Source: Keithomyces neogunnii (taxonomy: Eukaryota > Ascomycota > Sordariomycetes > Hypocreales > Clavicipitaceae). Taken from it: 64,000 nucleotides of DNA. The position numbers and the translations under genes are program-made. Positions 48,432 through 59,681 of this stretch are shown piece by piece. The stretch covers positions 2,480,001 through 2,544,000 of the forward strand of contig JAIOWQ010000001.1 in the NCBI GenBank assembly GCA_020975405.1, given 5' to 3'. The notes under the pieces are model-generated. The model was not told where the DNA came from. It worked only from the letters and a program-made list of their open reading frames with translations, and did not search any database. Position 1 is the stretch's first letter, and every line of letters begins with the position of its first letter.

Positions 48432-50386
48432 GCTGGTGGGCTTGAGGGCGCATTCGGTGAAGACTTGTTCAAAGATTGGCAGCTTGGCGTCCAAGTTGGT
48501 GACGTGGGATCTTGTCCAACCGGAAGCTCCACATGGTTCAGTGGCTTGGCGGGCGTGATGTATGCACTTAACGAGACAACGGCAGCCGCCAGCTGAGACT
48601 CTCACGACGAAAAGGTTTGGACACCTGTACGACTTTCAGACATGGATCGCAGGTTTGGTGACACAGAGGAATCCTATCTATTCCCGACCTTGAAATTTAC
48701 TAATGCACCTGCTATCACTTCTTCTTTTAATTGGGTCACAATTGCGATGTGACACATTAAATCCTGGGCGACAGCCAAAGATATAGGGTATGCTCCAGCA
48801 AGAAGACCAGTGACGGCTTCAAAGAAATTGAAACTGCTTCGCCTGGTATAATATTTGCAGGCTCAAGTGTGCCTCTCATCTCGGGCTGCAGATTGAAAGG
48901 AAGATGGTACCATTATTACTTGCATGTACTTGGGTGGGCAGTTCGAACACGAGTGAGATGGCAGCATTCTGCATAACAATGCACAACAATGCACAACAGC
49001 ACTTTGGAATTGGCATGGCTTGAGAAGAGAGGCTTGACAGGTTTCGCGGGGATGACCTGGTCTATCAGCCCGCAACACGTGCAAGATTGCCATGACAACC
49101 ATGACAAGGATAACCAAGAGGCATCATATGCATGATACATATGGACCATCAATGCAATTAGGCTGCGGGCATGAAATCTGTGTGGCCGGTCATGGGCGCA
49201 AGGCAAAGAAGCGACTGATACACATAAGCCCAACGTTGGGCCACCGTGAAGAAAATCGACTTCTAGAGCAATCTTTGGTGGAACATGCTGGATAAGAGCC
49301 GACATGTTTCAAAGAGGTCAAACTAGCATGCGGAGAGCACTGATCTCTGGGGTATCATTGCCGCCACGTATGTGCAGCCCTGGGTCATGACTCCTCGGAG
49401 AGGCGAAGCGTCAACAAGCATGCACAACTGATGCAGCTCAGATTGTTGATTGATCAAGGACTAACTGGGTGGGTACCGGACCCTTGCATCTCCCGTGCCG
49501 CTAGCCCTGTTGGCCCGAGATGTCACCTCTCCTGACACTCAGCAGACCAGGGCACGTCGCCTAGTCAACCCGACCAAGCCCAAGTAAATAAAAATCTGCG
49601 TGGCTGGGCCAACCACATGCACCCATACATACGTCTGTCTCTCAACGCCTCGAAATCCAGATGGTTGGTGCAACTGCTTAGACCGTGACACCTCATTCTC
49701 TCCAGTTTTTTTTTTTGGGGTGACTTGACTTGCGCGCTTGTCGTCTCTACCCAGCCATCTCAATTTGTACACGAGAAACGCCAGCAAACGTCAGCTTTTC
49801 CCAAGAGGTCCCGCCGGACCCTGACCGAAGATCAATTTCTTGTTGTCGAGGAGGCAGGACATAGCCCTCTTCCTTCCCCGTGAAAGTCTCTCCTCAACCT
49901 AAGTTGTTCGATCCAAAAGCTTTGCAAGATACTACTGACATTGACATTGTTCCACCGGACGTGGTCCAATATCTAAAGATAACCTCGCCTTTGCATTCCA
50001 GACCATCTCGCGAATCCCCACGCCCACGTTTTCCCCTCCTCGCAGCAGCGCCTTATCCTCTTTTTCATTGACGAGACGATTCCCGCATTCCTGAGCTGCA
50101 AGCCGCTCCGAGACCAAAGCGTTTCAGATCTGACATCAGGCGGAAAGCGTACATCGAGATCCGGTGACGATTATTGATAGCAAACTAGCGTCCCGAGCTC
50201 GTTTTCGGGGCTTCACAACCACGCGAGCAATTTCCATTACCGCGCTGCAGGCGCCTTCCGACCCCGGCGGCCGTCGTAACCCATCATCGACGACGACAAC
50301 GGGAGGAAGACGGGCTGCCTCATCCAGCTCAATAAACCAATTAAGCGTCCCGTAAGGGAAGAACGCAGCCTTCAAAGCCGCCACAC
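48432..50386. other. Long divergent intergenic region (RINT1 / FIG1)
   Basis: A 1.95-kb region with both promoters. A TGTTTCA heptamer (TGAAACA on the minus strand) lies at 49305-49311, the core of a Ste12 pheromone response element in yeast; one copy may be chance. The last 600 bases form a plausible leader of the Fig1 gene. No coding sequence recognised. Confidence 0.5.
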
Positions 50387-51297
50387 ATGGCGAGCGGAAG
50401 CAGCAGCTCCGGGTCTTCGCGCCCGATGCAGCGCTTTCAACTCGGCTGGCAGCGCTTCATACCCTTTCTGGGCTATCACCACGTGCTGATGATCCTCATC
50501 GCCGTTGCCATCATCTTACTATCACTACTGCTGGCCGGCTGTTCATCGTCATCACCGCTCATCCCCGACATCTTTCTGCTGTCGCTATACTACCAGAACT
50601 ACCAGGCCGTGCCTGACACAGCACAAGTCGACTACAATGTTGCCACGGCCATTGCCAACATTGCGGGTGGTGCCAGCCTCCAGGCCCGCGTTGGCTATTT
50701 TGGCATCTGCGTAAACCCCGACGGCGGCTCATGGCTCTGCAGCAACAACGCTACGGCCTTGGCCAAGGAGGTGTCGGTCGACCAAGACCCGCTGAACCTG
50801 ATCTGGCTCGCGGGCCAGTTCAAGGACATGATTGTCTTTCCATACCTAATGTGAGTACACTCTCATGTCGCATGCCGCATGCGTAAGCCGCTCCTGGGCT
50901 CTCGCTAACCAAGCAATCCAGCATCATTGCCATCATCTTCGCCTTTCTCTGTCTTCTTCTGCTGGCCACTTTCCCCGGCTGGCACGAGGAGGAAGACTCC
51001 GAGGGCTCCGATCGCGAAGTCAAGCCTTTCCCTTCACGGGCCGTCTCGCAAATCGCCCTTGCCATCGTCTTCATCGCCTCAATCTTCATTCTAGTATCCG
51101 TCTTGTGGCAACACACGGCATCCGTTGCCGCCTCCGTCATTGCTCAAGACTTTGGAAACGGATCCGTCAAGAGCGGCGTGGGCACCAGCGCCATGGTCAT
51201 GGGCTGGTTCTCCTTCACACTGCTCATCATTGTCACAATTGGTCTGTTGATCATGATATTGAGTATGCGCGTCCTGGGACAGATGTTGCGAGACTAA
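50387..51297 (+). CDS. FIG1: Fig1-like claudin-fold membrane protein
   Basis: Fungal regulator of low-affinity calcium influx during mating and hyphal growth. Exons are 50387-50850 and 50922-51297 (279 residues). The 71-bp intron has a gtgagt donor, gctaac branch site and tccag acceptor, and splits an Ile codon between FPYL and IIAIIFAF. Four membrane segments: about residues 31-50 (VLMILIAVAIILLSLLLAGC), 152-175, 207-226 and 253-272. The extracellular loop holds the claudin-like motif GYFGIC followed by a second Cys (WLCSNN), characteristic of Fig1 and its PMP22/claudin relatives, and LIPDIFLLSLYYQNYQ, a conserved Fig1 stretch. The Cys pair is intact. The third loop is acidic. Confidence 0.9.
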
Positions 51298-52184
51298 TGC
51301 GCTGCACAAGCCATTTATTTTCATTTGACATGACCCAATGACTGCATTTCTTATACATTGTGACTTTTACGCGGCACGAGCTTGACATTTCGCCCCCTCC
51401 CTACCCGGCGGTCCAGAGGAAGATGTTTGGTATATAGACTGGAGGAAAAGATTCGCATCAGCATCGGAGTTGCATTGGCGTTGTTCCCATCACCTAACCC
51501 CCTTTTATTGACTCTTACACCAACAAAAAAACGCAAAATAAACTACATTGACAAAACATGTTGTCCACTCAGAGGAACATGGTTTAATACCCCTTTACAG
51601 GAAATCTCGCCGCCATACGTGAGCAATCTTGTCTCCGAGCGATCCTGGCGGTTTTTATTATCTTGTGATTTGGATTTACCCGGCAGGCTTGTTCATATGA
51701 AATTGGGCTACGAAATAGGAAAGGAATCAATCTGAGAATGTGAATGGGGCGCTCGATGCGGCGCGAGGAAAGAGAATCATGTATAGTATGGATTGATCAA
51801 GGAAAAAAAAAGGAAGGCCCTGGCAAAGAAATGACTATGCGCTGGAGAAATGCCAGTCATTGGAACGCTACTTCTACCTTGCTTGTCCCCGTTTGTGATC
51901 AAAATTGTGATGCGTAAACCCCAATGTGACACACACGTCTTACTTACTCCATCGGGGCTGCCAACTTGCACATGCAGGTTTGAAGAAATTAGTATAGTTT
52001 ATTAATACAAGGCAGAGCAAAGCCCAAAACAAATACCCAACAAAGACCTATTTTCAAACACCCCGTCCAAACAAAACGCCGCCCGAGTGCTGACACGCCT
52101 GCCGTGTGTATGGATGCAGATATGCATAGTGTTCATTTCCATCCCTCTTCTCCCACATGCAGGAAAAAAACATTGACAGCGGAG
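51298..52184. other. Convergent intergenic region (FIG1 / GH47)
   Basis: An 887-bp AT-richer region with two converging 3' ends. No gene recognised. Confidence 0.6.
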
Positions 52185-55167
52185 TTAGGTATCAACATCG
52201 CCAGTTTGCAACTTGAAAGGATGAGCCTCGGTGTTGAGAACCCATTCGTCCAGGCTGATGACATCTGGCTCAGAGAACAGCAAGTAGTAGTACTTTAACG
52301 TCTCTGCGAGCCAGAAACTCTCCATCTCATCCAGGAGCCGACCATCTTTGTGGAGGACACTGCCGATGGCGCTGTTGGCTTGGGAAGTACGGGTGGCTTT
52401 CATTGTGGCCACAAACATGGTCCAGCCCTTGTCCATCCAGCTCGGGTCGCCTGTGATGCGATACATGTACCAAACTGATTCAATGGCTTCCGGTCTGGCT
52501 CAGGGATTAGTGGGGTTTGGTCTTCCGCACGAGACGAGGGCTGCAATAACGTACCGAAGTATATACTTTGGGAACAAGACTGAGCTGTATCCACGAGGCA
52601 TGCCGTCCTTGATCCTTTCTTGCACGTACTCCTTGTGACTCAAAGGCTTCTTCGACCATCTGGAGCTAGGTTGTCCTTTCCGGGGGATTCTGGGCCGACC
52701 CGGGCGGGTGAGGTGCTCTTGTTCAGAGGCAGCCTCTTCGGTGTTTGGCTCGGTGGAGGCCGCGCTCACCTTGATCTCGACCGACTCATCATCCTCGTCT
52801 GAGTTGGAGTCTTCATCAGCAAGTGTCAGTGAGCCCGACTCATCTGAAGAAAGAGTCACACTTTCAGGCTCGACAGAAAGAGGAGACCGCTTGTTCAGAA
52901 GTTGGGGCTGTCCCGACACGGAATTGCGAGGACTGTCGTCGGTAGCCTCCAAAGTCGTGGATTTTTCGTCATTTTCCATCTTCTCCTGGCGTTGGGCTTC
53001 CTGCTTATAAAGGCGCTGGGTTTCTCGTTGATCCGCCTCCCACTCACGGATTTGCTCATCGCGGCTGTCGTACATAGGGTCCAGTGCCTGCCACCATGCA
53101 GTCTCGTTGAAGCTGCATTTTTCAAAAGTAGGGCAGGGCACCACCTCTGCGGCTTCGGGCATGATTCCAGTCGCTGTGGACTGGTATGCCCAAACACAGC
53201 CGTTGGTAAGCTTCTCCGCGTAAGCCAGATCCTTTTCGCGTCCAAAGAGCTTCCCACCAAGCGCGTACATGCCACCGACGAAGCAAGTTAAATGAGAGAT
53301 TTGATACTCAACCCTCGGAGCGTCATCACTGGAGCTCAACTGGACCTTGGCTGGGAATATAATGTCCCAGTCTCCCTCAACCATTGGTCGGAATAGAAGA
53401 TGCTTGTTTATACCGTCAACAGTATCTTGATAGAGCTTTTGGTACTTGGGCTCCCTGCCACCCAATAACAAATATTCCTGCGTTTTGAAACATGTGAGCC
53501 CATGATGCCTTTGCCATGTGTTAGCTGTCTGATTTGAAAAAACTCACTTTGCCGAAATACTCGTATGCCGAATCTTGTCCACCGCCCATATGATAGGTCT
53601 GGAGGCTATAGGCTGCTGGTACGAGTCCCTGAGGCACACAGTCCCATTCAGACTTGCTTCCATCGGCCCTGAGAGGGGCTTGTGACTTTGCCAACTTTGG
53701 TTTACTAGCCGATAGCGCAGTATCTATATCCTCCTGTTGGAAAGATGCAGGCGCTCGGCGTTCAAGCCGGCCATCGGGGTTGCTTCCATGTCTACCGCTT
53801 GTAAATTCTTTTACACCCGCGCCACCGCCGTATCCCGTGGGCTCTTTCAAGGGGGTTTCTGAATCTACCTGTGCTCTGGCTGCTTTGCTCATGGCATCTC
53901 GTTGATTCGTGGCGGTCCTATTACAGCCGGAAATATCCAGATTTTCCGGAAATAGTCCAGGCATCAATGTACCTCCCTGTTGCATTTCGACCAGACCGTT
54001 GGTGATGCGATCGATGGCATCGTAGTACTTGTGTTGGCCCGTCAACTGGGCCAAGCGGGTAAACTCCATGGACAAAGTAGCCAACTCAGCTATGCCTGCG
54101 CGGCTGGCTTGGTGAGGCTGCGATGTAGACTCAGGTCGCCACTGGTAAAACAACAAAGGCATTCTGTTTGGGGTATCGAAAATGCCCATCAAGATCTCGG
54201 CCAACTCGACAGCTTTGTCCAGCAGGAAAGAATATCGTCCCGATGCGCCGCCACTGACATCGTAGGCTGCTATCATGCCGCCCAAATATCTAATGGTGGT
54301 TTCAAATACCGGAATATCGGAACTCTTGGTGTAGGTGAAATCAATCGTCTTGACCGCGTGTGCCGCCTCGTCAAACTCTTCCTTCAAACCAGCAATCCAA
54401 AGGGTGTCTAGAGAATCAACCAAGGTCGCCGCCCAGCCGCAGAAAGGATCGCGGAAGCGGTTGGAGAGGGGCGACAGCTCGTCATGCATCCACGCATACT
54501 TTCGGTACGCTGCCCATGACCTCTTGATCGCCCCCTTCACCGCGGCCAGCCTGTCGAGGCGCCTCTTCTTGGGATTATCCGCTTCAACGGGAAAAACATA
54601 CTGAATTCGGGGAATCTTCTTCTTTGGTGTGGCAGTTGGCAGGGTTATGATGCTCTCCTTGGGTACCGGGAAATGCTCTTTAGGCTTCGTCCAGTGCGTA
54701 CTGGTTGGCTTTGGAGTTTGAATGCTTGTCATCTCATCATGACGTATGCCTTCGCCCGAGGGCCGTTGCAACGGAATCTCCTCCGGTTCATCGTTGAAAG
54801 TTTTGGATGCTCGGCTGGACTTGGAGGCAGCTCCGGCGTCTTTGCTTGACTCCTGAGTTGGAGTCTCATCCTCAGAGGAGTCCCCTTTGGCCGAGCCTCG
54901 CTGCGCGGTCTTGTCCATATAGACATAGCTATCTTTCACGTCCTGGGGGACTTTATTGGGCTTGGATTGCTCTTTCCCATCTTCTCTCAACGGGGCTTGC
55001 CCCTGGGCAGCTGTCTTGAGCGCGCTGTGGCTCGAGGGCTGTTCAACGGGGCCAATCACGACAGGCCGCGGTGGCTGAACCTGCCAGGAATTCTGTAGTG
55101 TACGATACAGCAAAATGACAATGACGACGGCAAAGACGGTAAACAGTCTGTGCCGGCGCCTCGGCAT
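52185..55167 (-). CDS. GH47 alpha-1,2-mannosidase, type II membrane protein
   Basis: Class I alpha-1,2-mannosidase that trims N-glycans in the ER or Golgi. Exons on the minus strand are 55167-53548, 53477-52555 and 52494-52185 (950 residues); introns are 70 and 60 bp. The start MPRRRHRLF begins a short basic cytosolic tail and signal anchor (FAVVIVILLYRTL, residues 11-23). A Ser/Pro/Lys-rich stem runs to about residue 180. The catalytic barrel starts near AAVKGAIKRSWAAYRKYAWM and includes DPFCGWAATLVDSLDTLWI, FETTIRYLGGM, CFVGGMYALGG and RPEAIESVWYMYRITGD. Two long low-complexity insertions break the domain (about residues 445-515 and 680-810, the second rich in Asp, Glu and Ser), so the protein is much longer than the usual 500-600 residues. 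The frame also has a GTG upstream at 55224, which is not credible as a start. Confidence 0.9.
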
Positions 55168-56656
55168 TGCGACGGCTGTGAATGGGGTGTTTTTGGTCCG
55201 ACGTTCCAAGGGAGTAAGCACCACTCGAAATGACCCCTCCAGCGCACGTGCGGGCGGAAGGACGCAAAGAGCTACGTACTACGTAGTATGGGTTGGTCGA
55301 GTCGCATGTCTCAGAATGGCTGTGATGCCCGCTTGACACACGGCGCGCGGATATGCAGAAAGGAAGGAATAAATATGCGCTGCACAAAATAGAGGAATGA
55401 GTTGGAGGCGACGGACTGGCTGGGCGGAAGCGGTTAGAGCTGGCAGACAAGATGGCCGACAGACACCCTGGCTGGTCTCCAGCATGTGGCCAGGGGGGGG
55501 GAGGGTTTTCTGGTGGAAGGTGGTTGTTCAAGCAAAATAAAAGCTGGATGCAGGTAGTTGATATTTGATAGAGTCTGAAATGATAAAGTAATACCTGCTA
55601 GCTGCCGGGAGAAGAAGCAACTCATTCTACCTAGTTAGGTCACGTTCCATGCGGGCCCGTGTCTGAGTCTCACGACATCTCTGACGGCCCAAACTGCAGG
55701 AAGGAGCTACGTATTTCGAAACTATTGTCATGACACTCTTGCGCTTGGCGTTAAGGTAGGCCTATTAGGCTCTGATCCTCTAAGGTCGTTTTGTAATTGC
55801 TCTATGCCGAATTTGGCGAATGTCTTTCACCGCCTTTGTGGTGTTTTAGGGTCGTCAGAGGGTCAGAAATCAGAAGGAGCTTGTTACGTGCCGGAATCCC
55901 TACAAGTGTGGATGTAGGGATCGACGTACTTAAAGTTGAATTAGGTGTAATAAAGGTCAAGTTCATCAAATGCGTAATAAAAGACAATGTGCAGGTACTG
56001 TTCTGTATGGTGTAAGATTCTTGTTGATTCCATCTATCTGGAGGTCGGTCTTGACCATTTATACGTTGTGTTAGTCACGTGTGTCGCCTCTAGTGTACTT
56101 GTCACGGCTTGTATCGTGACAGAGCTTGTCGATTAAACCATGTACAGCTAATTAGCAGGTATACCCTTAGCTCTGATGGTATTTAGGGCAGGCAGATTAT
56201 TTACCTGATAATAGTGCTTCTTTTTCTGACGATACTGACTAATTAATTAAAATATTAAACACTGCTAAAGTTGTAAGAGATAGGCAGAAATCATCATCTT
56301 TGGCTTTATTAATTATTATTAAAGAGTTTAGTGGGGCCTTTTTACCTAAGAAGGTCGTGATTTCTCTCAAGGAACAGCTGTGCTAAAATTCAGGTGCTGA
56401 ATAAAAGCACGTTTCATTTCCTTAATTTTAGGACGGGAATTTGGGCAGAACTGTACTGAAATCTTGGCAACTATGCCTTTTATTACAGGCATCTACGCGG
56501 CCCTGGCTACATCGCGAACAAGGATTCTTGGTGTTTTATGAAAGGTGTGGGTTCCTTCCATAATTTTACCTGTGGATACCTTACTAAAAATGGGAAAGCG
56601 CCAGAAATTATGCACCTTGTGCACGTTTCGCAGCTTGCTGAATTTCAGCATGACCT
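55168..56656. other. Intergenic region turning AT-rich toward the transposon relic
   Basis: The first 500 bases are probably the GH47 promoter. From about 55740 onward the DNA becomes rich in TA and AA, with TTAATTAATTAAA-type stretches near 56240-56260, which suggests RIP-affected repeat DNA. No gene recognised. Confidence 0.55.
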
Positions 56657-56685
56657 TATCTCTTGGGCTGCCGACCACCTTGTGG
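56657..56685 (+). repeat. Left 29-bp inverted repeat of the transposon relic
   Basis: Perfect inverted match to 58647-58675. Similarity does not clearly extend past the 29 bases on either side. Confidence 0.85.
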
Positions 56686-56742
56686 GGCGTTGGCAGCCCC
56701 ACATCTGATGCGCGACTTCGCGGGTACGCGTTCGTCAACACC

Positions 56743-58587
56743 ATGAGTTTATTAAGGTTTGTCATACAAATTCCTGGCACTAGTGAACAAAGGGCAGCAT
56801 TGAAGGCGGAGGCCGCCCAAATGGAGGCCTCGCAGCCTTCTTCAATTCAACCTAACAGAGGCTTCGATTTTTAACCTTTCAAGCCGCAATTTCGACCCTA
56901 CATCGCTATGGACCTTCCTAATGACCCTGTCAGCCTTTTCCAGCTATTTTGCCCTTTACGACTAGTTAAGAAATGGGTCATTTGGACGAACGATTGGGTT
57001 GCGCACCTTCTAGCCAAGGAAACAGCACTAAACGCCCGGCTTCTAGCTTAGAAGCCTACCATAGAAGTAGAAGTCTATATATGGCTTACGATCCTAATTT
57101 ATATAGGGATTCATAGGGAAACCCGGGTCTCTAACCATTAGGTTACTGCTAAACCAAAGGAACTTAAGGTATCGCATCCAATCGCAAAGTGGATGACGTA
57201 TACACGATTTTAGCTGCTTTTTCGATATATTCGCATATTTCCACCGTTTGAATCCAATACCTCGTCAGTTGAACACATGATTGACCGAGTTTCTGAGTGG
57301 TCTAACCATATATAAGAAGCCTCTGCTGAACTCTTCGTGCCAGGCATATATATCTCTATAGATGAGTGTATGATCCGCTTTATGGGAAGATCTAATGCGA
57401 AAGTCACGATACCTAGAAAGCCTACGCTAACAGGCATCAAGGCTTGGGTTGTTGCCTAAGAGGGCTATTTTATGCGTTGGAAATTCCACATACCTGCCGC
57501 TATAAAGCCTTGAAAACAGGGCATTTAAGCTAAAAAGCAGGCTAAAGACTATTAACTAGCAGAGACACAAGCCATGGTCCTTAACCTTGTATTAGAGCTA
57601 CCAGAAGCCAGCTATCATGTCTTCTTTAATAACCTGTTTTCCACGCCGCAGCTACTACGGGCCTTACGAGATCATGGCGTTGCTGCTATAGGCACTGCCC
57701 GTATAAATAGCGGCATTTATCCTCCTTTTAAATTAGCTAAGTCTCTCGATAATAACGGTCAATTAAAATGGGCTTATAATGAGTTATAGGCAGTCCTAAC
57801 CACTAATAATCAGGTACATTAAGTATGACATCTTTACCTATATTTCCCTTACTAAATAGTCTCTCTTTAGGTTAATCAAATCGCTTAGAAGGACAACGCC
57901 CTTGTTCTATTTCTATCTTCCTATTTTAAAGGCAATGAGGTTTAATAAGTCCAACGACGTCGGCCGAATTCAACATATAAGCGAGCATGGTAGGTACTAG
58001 CATTCTTTGGTAACGAGACTAAGAAGGAAGTTACTATACCTTCTATTACTATCTTGTATAATAATCATATAAATTCTGTTAACTAAGGCGATCAATTACG
58101 AAGTTATCACAGCTATAAACACTTAATTTACCGAGGTCCTTAGCAAGCCCTTGCTTAGACCTTCTTGCTTAATACGATCCTTATTAATATATATATTTTA
58201 CAGTAGCAAAAGAAGCTAAAATAGAAACCTTACAGTACTTAACAGGGCTAGCGCAAGGCTATTGCGATTAGTCTGATTAAAAGGTTCAATTCAATTAGGT
58301 TAACTAGGAAGCTGTTTCAGGCGGGCGACGAATTTACGCCCTTTGCACAGCATAAACATGTCAAGGGCCCTAAATTCAGCGATTGCGTTGGCTGTCAGGG
58401 CAGGCAGGTCGGCGTGACACACACAAGGAGCTCAAACAGGGCCCCTTTAGGCGCCATTGACAACAGGGCAGCGGCCCCTAAAAAACAGCGTGCCAAGCAG
58501 ACGAATTATCGATGTGATAAATGCGATGTAGCGATTTGTACACAAAAGGACTGCTAGTACCGGTATCACCACCCAATTTGTATGTAA
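56743..58587 (+). pseudogene. piggyBac-like transposase pseudogene, nonsense-mutated but in frame
   Basis: One frame of 614 codons from ATG 56743 to TAA 58585-58587 keeps transposase-like sequence throughout, with no frameshift seen but about 25 internal stops, nearly all TAA or TAG. Landmarks: FKPQFRPYIAMDLPND (from about 56882), ISIDECMIRFMGRSNAKVTIP with the first catalytic Asp at codon 207 (57361-57363), then FFNNLFSTPQLLRAL where the second expected Asp is Asn (57628-57630), and a region corresponding to VDQxDQLRSY where the third expected Asp is Asn (58081-58083). The C-terminus carries a Cys-rich zinc-ribbon-like segment (CDKCDVAICTQKDC). CAA/CAG to TAA/TAG and TTG-A to TTA-A changes are what RIP produces. 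Not functional. Confidence 0.78.
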
Positions 58588-58646
58588 AACTATGTATCAT
58601 TTATCCGTTATTATCCGATTGGCTTATAACCCTTGTTGTGATAGAT

Positions 58647-58675
58647 CCACAAGGTGGTCGGCAGCCCAAGAGATA
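58647..58675 (-). repeat. Right 29-bp inverted repeat of the transposon relic
   Basis: Perfect inverted match to 56657-56685, about 60 bases after the end of the transposase frame. Confidence 0.85.
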
Positions 58676-59237
58676 GGATCAGAGCCTTAGTGGCCGGCGG
58701 AGGCCCCTGTAAGCCCACATGCAACATCGAGGGTCACCCAAGGCTACAGGGGGGACTGAAGTATCTAAAGCAAGTATAGTAGGCACCTAAGTGCTGTGGG
58801 CCAAGCACCGAATAGCCTTGACATCTTGACTCTTGAGGCTCTTTGATAGCCGTTGGAACTGTACAAGACAGGGTACGGCAAAAACAGACATGGAAATATC
58901 TGTTATCCCGGTGCATGCGAGTCTGGCTCAATGCGAACGAGTCACGACACGGAGGAAGTCGGTGCCATGCAAAAAGATCTACATCCATTTTTAGTTCCTT
59001 GTAATCTTAATATTGCTCCAAAACGGCGCAACGACTCGGACACCCATTGAATTATGCCAGAAATCAATGCGAATGCAGGGAAACGGCGACAGCAACTGAG
59101 AAAACACAGGTCATTGCAAGGGCTGAAACCTGCAACCGGACTTCTAATAAAGATCTTATTGCCATGTTTGCCCCAACAGTTAAAGTTCTGGAGCCAGGGA
59201 TAAAGCTTCGGGACTCTCCAGCCGAGGGCACGAACTA
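58676..59237. other. Gene-free stretch between the two mobile elements
   Basis: About 560 bases of mixed composition without a recognisable gene or repeat. Confidence 0.55.
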
Positions 59238-59246
59238 GTCTGGTAC
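59238..59246. repeat. Left 9-bp target-site duplication of the MITE
   Basis: Sequence gtctggtac, identical to 59682-59690. Confidence 0.9.
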
Positions 59247-59300
59247 GGGCAACTAAATTCGCAGCCGGCGAAAATTGAATTCGCAGCCGGCCGCATGAGA
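59247..59300 (+). repeat. Left 54-bp terminal inverted repeat of the MITE
   Basis: Perfect reverse complement of 59628-59681. GC-rich with two copies of the submotif aattcgcagccggc. Confidence 0.95.
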
Positions 59301-59531
59301 CACTAGTCCTAATCTAGCCGATAGTATCCACAGACATTTTTCGCTGTGCCTGTAACTTTAAAGCTTCTTAGCGGTATTAAAATAATAATACATCGCGATG
59401 TCTGCATTTTAGTGCTTTAGGCTACGTCTCTAGTAAATTATACTAAGCTGCTACTACCTACTCTAATAGATGTTTAAAGCTTGCGCGGCCATGCGTGTTA
59501 ATAATAGTGCTATTAATAATACTATTAATGT

Positions 59532-59559
59532 AGAACGCGCTGGAGAACGCGCTGGAGAA
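59532..59559. repeat. 12-bp tandem repeat inside the MITE
   Basis: Two full copies of agaacgcgctgg followed by a partial third. Confidence 0.85.
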
Positions 59560-59627
59560 TGTTAGGGAAAAAAGATTACAGTGGTAATAGCCACTATAAA
59601 AATGGATGTGGATACTACTGACCGGGT

Positions 59628-59681
59628 TCTCATGCGGCCGGCTGCGAATTCAATTTTCGCCGGCTGCGAATTTAGTTGCCC
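59628..59681 (-). repeat. Right 54-bp terminal inverted repeat of the MITE
   Basis: Perfect reverse complement of 59247-59300. Confidence 0.95.

Larger units (their letters stand above)
56657..58675 (+). mobile_element. Degenerate piggyBac-like DNA transposon (RIP-damaged)
   Basis: A 2.0-kb interval bounded by perfect 29-bp inverted repeats (56657-56685 and 58647-58675, starting tatctcttgggc at the left outer end). It encloses a transposase pseudogene of the DDE_Tnp_1_7 (piggyBac) type. A TTAA target duplication, expected for piggyBac, is not visible at the repeat edges, so the true ends may lie elsewhere or have decayed. The interior is AT-rich and full of TA dinucleotides compared with the flanking genes, in keeping with repeat-induced point mutation. 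It cannot move by itself. Confidence 0.7.
59247..59681. mobile_element. 435-bp MITE with 54-bp TIRs and 9-bp target duplication (Mutator-like)
   Basis: Terminal inverted repeats at 59247-59300 and 59628-59681 are identical over 54 bases and begin gggcaactaaattcgcagcc. The 9-mer gtctggtac occurs directly outside both ends (59238-59246 and 59682-59690), a perfect target-site duplication. Long inverted repeats plus a 9-bp duplication are the hallmark of Mutator-like (MULE) elements. The interior has no coding capacity, is AT-rich, and contains a 12-base tandem (59532-59559). Similarity between the two ends continues imperfectly inward (tagtatccaca on both sides). Each repeat also carries an internal direct repeat aattcgcagccggc. 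It must have been moved by a transposase encoded elsewhere. Confidence 0.93.

Noticed and set aside
55167..55224. N-terminal extension of the GH47 protein to 55224
   Set aside because: The extension starts at GTG. The ATG at 55167 gives a clean signal-anchor topology.
56493..56780. 95-codon open frame on the minus strand at the left edge of the transposon
   Set aside because: It overlaps the inverted repeat and has no recognised family. The same short peptide (HKVVGSPRD) appears at the right repeat only because the DNA is inverted there.
57118..57160. tRNA-like string (cccgggtctctaacc, then a taggttac-type loop)
   Set aside because: It is part of the transposase frame and cannot form a full cloverleaf.
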